Source: Eutreptiella sp. 'Long Island Sound 2002'
Taxonomy: Eukaryota > Euglenozoa > Euglenophyceae > Eutreptiales > Eutreptiaceae
NCBI GenBank assembly: GCA_964036045.1
Contig: OZ038382.1
Location: 148,874,961 to 148,938,960, forward strand
Reading direction: 5' to 3'
DNA: 64,000 nt
The position numbers were made by a program, and so were the translations under genes. Under the pieces are notes generated by a model. The model was not told the origin of the DNA. It saw nothing but the letters and a program-made list of their open reading frames with translations, and made no database searches. Below are positions 1 to 10,042 of this stretch, in pieces. Within the stretch, counting starts at the first letter, position 1. Each line of letters starts with the position of its first letter.

Positions 1-1076
1 ATCATGTCAACTTTGTGTTTGGTCATATTTTCATGCTTTTGACCTCAATTTTGCTCATTTTTGCGTTTTGTGTACTTACCTGGTCAGCAAACAGCAAGAA
101 GCCTATGGGGAGTCGAACCATGGTATGTTGTTCATATGTTGGCATATGCTTTGGAGTTGAACACCACCATATGCCGGATCGCGTACTCCATTTGGCTTGG
201 CGCACGAAGGATCACAGGAATTGGTCTCAAGATCATGGGCTGACTTGGGCAGTGCGTGGCGCCCATATCCGAAGAGGTTTCAAGGGTAATATGGGGATGT
301 ACATGGGCATTGGCCTTTGGTCTCTATCCTCCATGAATAATAGACTTCGATTCCATGCATGCTTGGAGCCTTCGGATAAGTGGTAACTTCAATTTTGAGC
401 ATATATGTGATATATGGCCAATATGGTGTGAATTGGCAGTTTTTTGGCATGTTATGAGTTCAAACTCATAGGTCATTTCTCTAAGCCCATTCGACTCCAA
501 GTCCAACCAAGGTTATGTCAGGGTAGGGCATGGTCCTGAGTGCCACTCTAGGCCATGACACGCCACCTCCCCTATTGGGCTAGGATTTATAGGCTTGGGA
601 GTGAACACATTTTTGGGGTTTATGTAGTGACTTGTGGCACATGGCATTTAGCCATCTCATTTGACCTGGTTCAGGGCAGTATGTTGGTGAGTCAAGGGAA
701 GGTCTTGAGTCCAGGGAATGATGGGTTTACGGCTGCGAATGTGTATGTTTACCTCTTTCCCCAACTTTGCTTTATTTGTGTTCATATGCCAATTTCAGGG
801 CTTTCTTCCTTGGTGCAATTCTTGTACATGCCCGCCACCGTGGGATTACCGGTGTGCTGAACGAAAGCCCGCAGCCTGATTTGGATTGTGAATTGGGTTA
901 TTGCTGTACTTGTGGGATCTGGTTGCCATTCAGGGTTGAAGGAGGATTTTTTTTTCTATATTTTTGGATTTGGACCCTGGAAATTGAGGAATGCAATCGT
1001 TGATCCGGAGTAAATCAGCAGGGGTTACAGGCGGAAGGGGCACAGCGGGGGCCGGTCCTGGTAGGGACCTTCTTTA
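1..1076 (+). repeat. 5' LTR of element A, right-hand 1076 bases
   Basis: This stretch matches the last 1076 bases of the 3' LTR at 10843-11918 with 8 differences (about 0.7 percent). It ends in CTTCTTTA directly before a tRNA primer binding site, which fixes it as the 5' LTR. Short open frames inside it are repeated in every LTR copy and show no coding support. An ATG at 991 opens a frame that runs through the LTR end and PBS into the gag frame. Confidence 0.93.
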
Positions 1077-1091
1077 TGGTAGCAGAGGCTT
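1077..1091 (+). other. Primer binding site of element A
   Basis: TGGTAGCAGAGGCTT starts at the base after the LTR. It resembles the TGGTATCAGAGC site complementary to the 3' end of initiator Met-tRNA used by many Ty3/gypsy elements. The same 15 bases occur at the same place in A'. The following 205 bases (1092-1296) are leader before gag. Confidence 0.8.
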
Positions 1092-1296
1092 ACCTGCTGC
1101 CCCTACCAACCGCCGACCCGGGGACTTGGGCCCTTATGAGCCCTGCCCAAGTACGCCCCGGGTGCGTATTGTGGACTCGGTGGAGACCACGCCGGAGATT
1201 GGAGCCATAGAAGGACCGAGACGTTCAAGAGCATGGCGAACTCCGGAAGTTGAAGCCCGAAGAGAAGAACGACACTCGGGAAGAGGAGGACGTGAC

Positions 1297-4101
1297 ATGG
1301 AGGACCTGGTCTCCATGTGTGAGCGTCGATGCCGAAAGGCATGCAACCTCCGCTCCGCCGCGGAGGACTCTGATGAGGCTTGCCATTCAGGCAGCAGTGG
1401 AGGACGGGCCCGGCGCTACCGGAAGCGCGGGTCACCCAAGTCCGCGGCAAGGGACGCCGGGGCTATGGACACGGACCCCAGCCCGGTCAGGCTGTGGGAA
1501 TCTGAGGGGCACTCCGAGGGCTATCGGACAGCCTACGAGCCACCCTCGGAGCCGGAAATGTCCGCGCCGGTCGCCAGGGCGCATACGGCCCCCGAGCCCG
1601 CCCTGCAGCACGACGCCGAGGGCTTGGAGAGGCCAGCCAGGGCCCGGACGGCACCTGTGCCCCGGCATACGGGACCTGAGACGGACGCCATAGGCGATAC
1701 GCCCATGGGCGATGAGTCCGAGAGGCCGGGAACCGCGGGATGCGCTGGATCAGGCTGACAGCACGCCGCGTGCCACTGTGAGCACGTGTCCTTCCTCATG
1801 GGCAAGTACCCAAAGATGGGGATGGACGCCATCGAGCGTCACCTTGACTGCCTGGACAACGCCAAGGACGCTCTAGAGGAGGACGTCGCGGGGATCCTGG
1901 ACGACCAGTCGGCCGCGGAGAACCACATGGAGGAGCTGCGAGCGGATCAGGCCCGGTACCGGGAGAATCTGGAGCTGGCCCTGCAGAAACAGCAGCAAGT
2001 GGTGGACAGCCTCCTCCACTTAGTGGAGGACATGTCGGGACGCCTGAGAAGGCTAGAGGAGCGACAGCCCCTCGCCTCGGGTCCGGAGCTCCCGGCAAAG
2101 CCGGCCGCGGTAGAGCTGGTGGAGCGGGTTAAGACCCTCAGGAGCGCCATGGAGAAACCCATGGGCGGCCCTGCAGAGGCACCATACGCGCCTCCGCGTG
2201 TTGACCCGGGTGCGCTGCCGTATGTTCCCCTGTTCAGCGAGTCCACAATGCTCGGGGAACACACGGCACCGGCTGGGTCCATGCGGGAAGGGCACGTGAC
2301 CACGGACCCGAGGAGCCTGACGGTACAGATGTCCCATGCCGCCCAGGATGTACCGCTCACGACAAATATGGCAGTCTATGCGGAAGAGAAGATCGAGATC
2401 CAGAACCAGACCATGCAGGGGCGAACCATGGGAAGCGCCGACGGACATGGTCGAGGCCATCCAAGCGGAAACCTGTGGGCGAAGGATCCCAATACGGGGA
2501 TATGGACGGCCGATGGGGCAAATCCTTCCCGCATTCCAAACCCCATGGGTTCAGGCCCAACTGGACCGCACTCCATGGAGGAGAGGGATGTACGGGGAGT
2601 GTACTCACACCCCCCGGCTACAGGTGGTATCCGTCTCGGTGGAGTGGTGGCAGGAGACGTCGGAGACGCCATCAGGATCGACGACCTCAGGGGAATCAAA
2701 ATCCCCTATTACGACGGAAACCCGTCCAACCTGGATGACTTCATCCTGGACTGGGAGGACTTCGCCGAGGAGGTCGTCGGTGAGATGCGGGGAGCGCCGC
2801 GGGACAAGTGGGTATGCCGGACATTCCCACACCGGCTGGCGCAGGACCTGAAGGAGGAGCTGCGGGATCAGATCCGGGAAGGACTGATCAGGACGGAGCA
2901 GGCCTGCCTCCAGTGGTTGGAGGATGAGGAGCGGGTCAACGCTCCGAATCAGAAGCTGGAGGACCTGTGGTCCATTCCACTGCCGCTGGACCGCGGTGAG
3001 TTGCGGGTCCGGGAGTGGAACCGGTATCTGCGGAAGTACCGCAGATGCCTCAAGTTGGTGGAAGACTGGAACGAGGCCAGTGAGATCCGCCACTTGCTGA
3101 AGGACGTCCTCCCCGGCAACTGGAAGAGGAGAGTGGAGGACGAGGAGAAGAAGCGCGCCAAGAAGCGGGTGGCGGTGAGGATTATGGCGGCGGAGGATAC
3201 CCATGCGGGTATCATGGAGTTCTTCAGGAGGAACCTGGGCGAACCCAACCGGATGTTGGGCCTGAAGAACGCCGTGTACGTGGAGGTATTTGGGGACTCC
3301 ATGGGGCAAAGGTTGTTGCGCCTCAACAACGTGGAGTGGAGGCGCGGGGAGCCGCTGAGGATGCAGGTGATCTTCGCCCGCATGAGCCTGGACGAGATCG
3401 TGAAGTACATCACGGTGGAGTTGAAGCTCAATGCGAAGAACGAGGCCCACGTGCAGGATCGACATGGTCATGGACAACGAGGCCACCGAGAAGACCGCCA
3501 TCATCGAGAGATCCAGGAGGACACGGCCAACTCCACGGAGGATGGTAGTGGAAGTGGCCAAGACCACTGGTCCCGGGAGGATCACGAGGAGGCCCATTTC
3601 TTCGCGTTTGTGGCGCACAACGTGAAGAACCATGGGCAGGATCGGTCCAGATGGAGCCAGGTGGGACCCAAGAAGGGCAAAGAGCCAAGGAGGATCGGGA
3701 ACCCACCGCTCTCGTTCCGGGAGTACAGGTCTCAGCACGACGGGTGCTGGGTCTGTTATGGCAAGGGAAATAACCATGCACACGACCATCGTCAGTGCAA
3801 GGTGTATGAGGCGGACAAGAAGGCCTACTTCGCAGCCCACCCCGAGAAGAAGCCCAAGGAGCAGCGGATTTCCGACTGGAAGGCGAAGGGCGGAGATGGG
3901 GGAAAAGGCCAAGGCAAAGGCCAAGGAAAAGGCGGAGGAAGAGGCTATGGTGGTGGACCTGGCCAAGACCGACGAGTGAGGTCGATCGAGGAGGTTGCTG
4001 AGGACATGTTGAGGACGTTGGAGGAACTCAAAGCCCAGCAACGTGGTGGACAAAGTCCTGGCGGATCGCAGCCGGAAGGGGCTGCGGGAAGCCAAGTCTA
4101 G
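1297..4101 (+). pseudogene. gag: Element A gag (capsid/nucleocapsid), one premature stop
   Basis: This encodes the structural Gag polyprotein that would form the cytoplasmic particle and package element RNA. The frame has 935 codons from the ATG at 1297. A TGA at 1756-1758 interrupts it where A' has GGA, so it is a point mutation. A likely coiled coil rich in Glu, Leu and Gln lies near residues 180-265, and an acidic/basic alpha-helical capsid-like region follows in the middle. A variant zinc knuckle, CX2CX8HX4C, starts at residue 817 (nt 3745). A Gly/Lys/Gln-rich tail with GKGQ repeats near nt 3900-3960 is likely RNA-binding. The start is uncertain: the frame is open upstream to 991, but that part crosses the PBS and LTR. 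A' has a single-base deletion near this ATG and may start at the next one. The stop at 4099-4101 separates it from pol in the same frame. Confidence 0.85.
4099..4101 (+). other. Gag-pol junction stop (UAG-AGG), candidate readthrough site
   Basis: The stop is the only barrier between gag and pol, which share one frame. It is followed by AGG AGC, and no further stop occurs before pol. A' has the same stop and context at 54436-54438. No ATG appears before codon 65 of the conventional pol frame, so independent initiation of pol is unlikely. Suppression is inferred. Confidence 0.6.
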
Positions 4102-7100
4102 AGGAGCCCCCACGGGAGTGGGACCTCGGAGGTCTCTCCTCCGGAAATCAGTGGTATCTCAGAGAAAGCGAAGGCACATCGGGTGCCGAAGAAGGCTCCG
4201 GAAGAGCCAAAACCACTGAGTTTCGCCACTCCCAACCCCTGGAGCGCCCTGCCAAGGGAAGTACATGTGGGTACGGGACATGGCAAGAAGGAAGGAGCGA
4301 CCACGGAGAGCCCCGTGGACGGGCAGGACCAACCCAAGATCTACACCATCCGTGACCATACCCTTGAAGTCCTGATGCACCCGGACGTGCTAGAGTTGCA
4401 TGCCGTGAGAGTCGTCCATACACCTCATGGCGACGAGCGGCAGTTGCACTTGAAAGTGCGAGTACGGTGCGGACGAGAGGAGAAGGTGGTGGATGTGTTG
4501 GTGGATACGGGTGCCCAGGTGAGCCTGGTCCGGAGAGGGTTGTTCAAGGAGGAATTCCTGCAGCCCAGCCGGAGACCGGTCCGCCTGAAGGTCGCCAACG
4601 GAGAGATTATGGGTGGTGGCACCAATGAGGCCACTATCAGTATGGAATTCTGGGAGCATGAGCGCTTGAACCGCCCTGATTTGGCGAAGAGAAGCACTCT
4701 ATCCGGGAAGTTCTATGTGGCCGACATTACTGATTGGGATATGATCATGGGGTATGACTTCATGGTGGCAAATGCCATTGGAGCCCTTCCCCATCGTGCA
4801 ACGCTGGTCCGGGAGGATGATGAATGCCTCACATGGCTGTCCACGGACTATGCATGCGGATCATCCCAATGGAATGCTGAGGAAGAGGATCGGATCGTCG
4901 GAGCGGTGCAAGCTGTAGGTGCCAAGTCCAGAGGAGACCGTGGAGTTCAGCTCACGGAGTATGGAATGGCGCCGCAGATGTACGACAGGATGGTCCAGAC
5001 GCTGGGAGCCGAAGCGCCCGAGACGGACGTCTTTGCTTCCCGGGATGCCCCACTTCTGCGGAAGTGTGGGAGGCATTGGCATCGAGGAGACTCAGCCTGG
5101 CACAGGCATTGGGGTTTGAAGGAGTGGGGACCCATGTATTGGCATGGCTCCCTGGACAATACCAGACGTACGGTGGAGAAGATCATCGCGGATAGGGCGA
5201 AGGGGATCCTGGTCATAACCGGCATAGGATCCACCCCATGTCCGCTGGAAGGTCTCAAGTCGACGCTGGACTCCATCACCCTGAACGAGATGTCATTCGG
5301 GCCGGAGGAAGAGTTGTTCATCGACGCCAAGGGTGTATCAATGCCCTCCCCGGGTCAAGCGTGGGGTACCAAGGCTTTCCTGGTGGATGGGGCGCAAGCC
5401 CAGCCCACGGGTGATGAAGCATTCATCCGTAGGGTGGAGGCGGTGCCCATGAAGGTCATGTTTGAGCCCAAGGAGGGGACGGATCAGCCAATTGATGGTA
5501 TTGACGTCCTGTCCCACGCCGAGATCGACGACGTCGTCACCTACATGCGGATGGGGATGCATGACCGTGTGGCAGCCAAGAAGAGGCGGGCCATGGTCAC
5601 ATCTCCGCATTGGTGGGATGACAAGATGTTGGTCACCGGCAAGTACGAGAAGGGCGAGTTCGTGGCGAGGGTCATGGATCACATCGCGGACCAATACGAT
5701 GGTCCGGTTGGGTTGGATCCACCAACATGGGATTTTCCAAGAATGGGTGCTGATAGCGACAGTCACCAGCCCGATGCCGCAAATTTCAGAAGATTATCGG
5801 TGGGAAGAGCTCCCCACGACGATGAAGACGGCATATCGGACGAGGAGAAGTCGGAATCGGACCCGGAAGAGGCCTATACCGCAGTGCGGTCGGTTGTATC
5901 GATACCGAAGCAAGCGGCTGAAGAGGCCCAGGAAAACCCGAAGGTCGCCGAGCTGAAGGAGAGGCTGATCAAGGCCTATCCGCGGCTATTCAGTGGCGTC
6001 GCCAACAAGAACCCTCCAGATCGTGGGAGGTTTGGTACAGCGAAGATCAAGCTGAAGCCGAACCCGAAGATCTATCGTCATCGGGAGTACCAACTTCAGG
6101 GCGATCGGGCCGGGGCCATGAAGAAGCTGTTGGCCGAGTTCATTGAGCGGGGATGGATCGAACCCTCCGACAGTGAGTGGGCCAGCCCAGCCTTCATCGT
6201 GCCCAAAAAGGAGAAGGGCGAGTGGAGGTTGGTGGTTGATTACAGAGGTTTGAGCGAGCAGACCGAGCACGACTCGTACTCGCTTCCCCTGATCGACTGC
6301 ATCCTCCAAAAGCAGCAGAAAAAGCGGATTTTCACGGTGTTGGACCTGAAACACGGTTACCACCAGATGCCGCTACACCCGGACTCCAGGCCCTGCACAG
6401 CGATGTCGACGCCGCTGGGGCCCATGCAGTGGAAAGTGGTGCCTATGGGTACCAAGAATGGCAACGCCGCTTTCCAGCGCATGATGGAGGACCTACTCGG
6501 TCCTGTCCGGGACTGTGCCGATCCCTTCGTGGATGACATCATCATCGGGTCCGGCACGGAGAACATGACTGAGGACGAGCTCATCGACGCGCATGAGAAG
6601 GATCTGCGCCGAGTGCTCAGCGAGTTGGACAAGCACAACATGGTGTGCAAGCCCACCAAAGCCTCACTCTTCGTGAAGGAAGTGGAGTTCGCGGGTCACG
6701 TGGTTGGTCACGGGCAACGCCGTCCCATGCCTGGGAAGCTGGCGTCCCTGCACCACTGGGAGAAGCCCCAGACCATCAGCGAACTCCGATCCTTCATGGG
6801 GTTCTGCAATTACTATTCGGGCTATGTCCGGATGTATGCAGAACTCTCGGGGCCGTTGCACAAGATGCTGCAAGTGGGCAAGTTCGATGGCCGGAAGGGG
6901 AGCAAGAAGAAGCTTGCCTGGACCCCTGAGGCTGAGGATGCGTTCAACCGCCTGAAGGAGCGACTCCTGGGGCAGTTGGGGCTATTCCTGGTGGACCCAG
7001 ACAAGGGATTCGTGCTACGGACGGACGCCTCGGACTATGCTGTGGGGGCAGTCCTCGAGCAGATCCGAGACGACAGGTCACATGTACCCGTGGCGTTCTG

Positions 7101-9168
7101 GAGCCGGATCCTGGCCGAGGGCCAACGCCGCACCTGGAGTGCGAGGGAGAAGGAGACGTACGCCATTGTTTGTGCGCTCAGGAAGTGGTCTGGCCACATC
7201 GGATTGCAACCGGTAGTGGTTTGCACGGACCATCAGTCCTTGCAGAGCTGGCACAAGGAGCACGTCGACACCCCCTCGGGACCTGCGGCAAGGAGGGCCC
7301 GGTGGCACGAGACGTTCGCCAAGTTCGACCTCAGCGTCGTGTACGTCCCGGGGAAGGACAACACTGTGGCAGATTGCCTCAGTCGCTGGGCCTACCCCGC
7401 GGGCAAGGCTTGGATGGACATATCCAGCCATGGAGACGCCGAGGAGACCGAGGAGGCCAAGCGCATCATCGAGATGGAGAAGGTCATGGAGCAGGAGGGG
7501 GTCAAGTGCTTTGTGGTGATGGCAAACCGTACGGACCTGGCCAAGTTCCGGGGTGCCCGCGTCCAAGCTATTCGAGAGGAAACCCTCGAGCAATGGATGG
7601 TGGCCCCTGTAGAGCTAGTCAGGTCGGTGCTCACAGAGGACTGGTCGGATGACTACGCGGCATCCGAGCACTGGAGCAAGTACTGGAATGCCGTGAGCGC
7701 CCCGTCGGACGACGAATGGCCCGAGGGCTTGACCGAGGATGGCGACAAGTTGTTCCTCAAGGACAAGCTGCTGGTGCCCGAGAACCGAGTGGAGGAGCTC
7801 ATTGACCATTGGCACAACGCCCAGCTCATGCACCCTGGCCGGGACAAGATGCAGCAGGACCTGGAGTGGCGTTTCAAGTTCCCTCCGGGGTACTACGCCA
7901 TCCTGGATAGGTACTGCAGCGATTGTGCCGTGTGTCGGGCCACGAAGAGCCCCAACCACTCCACAGCGGGCAACCCGGTGTATACGGCTATACCGGAGGC
8001 CCCTATGCGGTCCGTGGCCATGGATGTGTTCGCCATGCCTGAGGTCACCGTGGACGGAGAGACCTACGACTGTGTCATCCTCGCGGTGGACAGGCACAGC
8101 GGGTATATCGTGGCAGTCCCGGGCAAGAAGTCCAAGAAGAAGGACAAGAAGGACAAGCATGGAGTGGGGTTGCAGGCCAAGACCGTCGCTAATGCCATGA
8201 TCAGGCATTGGCTGACGATTTTCGATGTCCCAGCTGTCATCTGCAGCGATCGGGGCAGTCAATTCGTGGGGACGTGGTTCAAGACGATGTGCAAGCACAT
8301 GGGGATTCGGCACGCCAAGACCGTGGCGTACCACAGCCGGTCGAATGGCCGTGCTGAGGTGGCCGGGCGGCAGATGTTCGAGAAGTTCCGCCAGCTGCAC
8401 ATTGACGAACCGGGCCGGAACTGGTATAACTCGCTGTGGAGGGTGCTCCAAGCGTATCACGACCTTCCTTGACCCACTGGACTGTCGCCCCATCGCATCC
8501 TGTTCCTACGGGATCGAGTGTCACGCACTCTCCCGTGGATGAACCATGGCAAAGTGGCACGGGATGCGAACGCTATGATGTCGGAGGCGGACGACACGGC
8601 GGCCAAGGTGTGCAAGGCACTTCAGGACGAGCATGACAAGAGGGCCAAGTACTTCAAGCAGGGAAAAGTCCAGAAGTATGCTCTCCAAGACACCGTGTGG
8701 GTGGAGCGGCACCACAAGGATGTCCTGTCCAGGCATCGGCAGGCATCTTGGTATGTGCCGGGGGTAATCGTGCGGAAGGTCGGGCAGGATGTGTATGCGG
8801 TTCGTGTGGGGGATAACAAGATCCTGGACCGTGACCACACCCAGCTTCGTCCCCGAGCACCAGACCCCAGCGGACGTCCCGTCACCTTCGAGTTCACGGT
8901 CGGCGATGTGGACTCGGACGATGAGGGTGAGGACGACGACTTCACCGCTGAGAAGATCCTGGCGGACAAGCCGGACCCGGGGACGCCTGGGGGTAGGCTT
9001 TACAAAGTCCGTTGGAAGGGATTCGCCGCATCCAGGGACTCGTGGGAGCCTCCGAGCAGTTTTGTGCCGAGGTACACCACGGTCTGGATGGACTACCTAA
9101 AGAAAAAGAGTATTTCTTTGGATGTCAAGGACGTGTTGGTCCATTTGGTTGCTGCTGTAGCACCGTAA
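4102..9168 (+). pseudogene. pol: Element A pol (PR-FAS domain-RT-RNase H-IN-chromodomain), one premature stop
   Basis: This is the polyprotein for element replication. Residues are numbered from the GTG at 4183, the 28th codon after the gag stop. The protease DTG is at 108-110. An extra domain with the motif DVFAS at 282 precedes RT. RT carries FVDD at 782-785, where YVDD is usual. RNase H has TDAS at 947. Integrase has an HH-CC zinc finger near 1209-1255 and catalytic D1281, D1356 and E1392, a D,D(35)E spacing. A chromodomain with YKVRWKGF and a Trp-Glu-Pro motif lies near nt 8938-9110 and probably steers integration to marked chromatin. TGA at 8470-8472 cuts the frame after the integrase core, where A' reads GGA. 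The frame resumes without shift to 9168. Total length equals that of A' pol. Confidence 0.92.
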
Positions 9169-9551
9169 TGGATTCCCCCTTGGCATTTTGTTTGTTTTTG
9201 TGCTTGGGGAGACGGGTGAGGGCGTTCATCCGGGGATTTTTGGGCCTTGATTAGCCATCTACCCCCTTCACTCGATCTCCTCATATATATTTCACTGTGG
9301 TATACTTATTTAGGTCGACCGACGACGTTTTTCTATCTTTGATCCCCTTGGTCCATGTTGTAGATCAAGAGGAGACCGGATATGGCGTAGGGCGCTGAGT
9401 ATCAGTGTCCTCACCCCTCCCTTGGGGCATGGGGGACGCCTACGACGTGTGTGGGGCCTCCATGTGTCCTTGGGACATGGGGGGGGGGGTTGGAGCCCAT
9501 TGGGGTCCTCCCGTCCTCTCTTCTTTGGTTTCCGAGCGGATACAACGCTCT
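9169..9551 (+). other. Element A 3' untranslated region
   Basis: This noncoding stretch runs between the pol stop and the polypurine tract. It holds an 11-G run at 9479-9489, preceded by the inverted repeat CCATGT/ACATGG. The same region occurs in A' (48984-49368) and in the rightmost element (63859-64000), where the G run is 14 and 13 bases long. No open frame is supported. Confidence 0.7.
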
Positions 9552-9562
9552 GAGAAGGGGGG
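9552..9562 (+). other. Polypurine tract of element A
   Basis: GAGAAGGGGGG lies immediately before the TG of the 3' LTR and is the expected primer for plus-strand synthesis. The same tract precedes the 3' LTRs at 48972 and 63847 with small changes. Confidence 0.85.
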
Positions 9563-9739
9563 TGAAGCCGGTTCGGACCCCCGTGGCCATCTTGGGGTCA
9601 CTTGGGGTGTGTATCTATGTGCCGGCAAGCCGCCATTGGCTGATATCATACTCTCCCGTCCACCTGAACTAACCCGATGTGATAGTGTGATAGGTTTGGC
9701 CATTCCGGCTATGAGCGGCCATATTCAGAACCGAGGCAC

Positions 9740-9785
9740 CGCCGGCGGAGATTTATATATCGGAATATCAGGAATCAACAGGGTT
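9740..9785 (+). promoter_or_regulatory. Candidate LTR core promoter
   Basis: ATTTATATAT at 9751-9760 is TATA-like and follows the palindrome CCGCCGGCGG at 9740-9749. The block through about 9785 is nearly unchanged in the divergent LTR at 45113-45155, while surrounding sequence differs strongly. That conservation suggests a core promoter about 190 bases into the LTR. Activity and start site are inferred. Confidence 0.45.
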
Positions 9786-10006
9786 TTTTTATCATAAGGT
9801 TTCCGTAATCTTTCAGCCTTTCGTTCCGATGGTCAATGTATCGGCGACTGTCAGTTGGCTCGCGATTTTGCGTTAACCGATTGGTTAACTGTTATTTCCA
9901 GATATTTTGGCGGATATTCCGTTGAAGGGTCAGATTTCATCAGCGAAGGGTTCGTTGCATCCGCAATTCTCTAAATAAGCACTTCAAATTTTAATCTGAA
10001 TTTTTC

Positions 10007-10042
10007 GCGATGTCGAAATCGGATTTTCGACTTCGACATCGC
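10007..10042 (+). other. Conserved hairpin in A-family LTR
   Basis: Arms GCGATGTCGAA (10007-10017) and TTCGACATCGC (10032-10042) are perfectly complementary around a 14-base loop. Equivalents occur in the LTRs of A' and of the rightmost element. The divergent LTR keeps the hairpin at 44854-44887 with one compensated base pair. It lies about 445 bases into the LTR. It could be an RNA structure or a dyad protein-binding site. Confidence 0.6.

Noticed and set aside
767-1003. Short open frames repeated in every A-family LTR, including 60-110 codon frames near 15-386 and 10779-11114
   Set aside because: They lie within LTRs, overlap each other on both strands, and are explained by LTR duplication.
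2605-4113. Antisense open frame of about 500 codons opposite A gag, with a longer counterpart at 54157-55938 opposite A' gag
   Set aside because: It mirrors a GC-rich coding frame, the predicted protein is low-complexity and Leu/Pro/His-rich, and conservation follows from the sense gene.
8470-8472. Stop-codon reassignment as an explanation for in-frame stops
   Set aside because: TAA, TAG and TGA all occur, and most internal stops differ between sister copies where the other has Trp, Gly, Gln, Arg, Lys or Tyr. Only the gag-pol junction stops are shared.
9872-9889. GTTAACC/GGTTAAC inverted repeat in the A LTR as a conserved structure
   Set aside because: It is not kept in the divergent LTR and its centre varies between copies, so support is weaker than for the hairpin at 10007.
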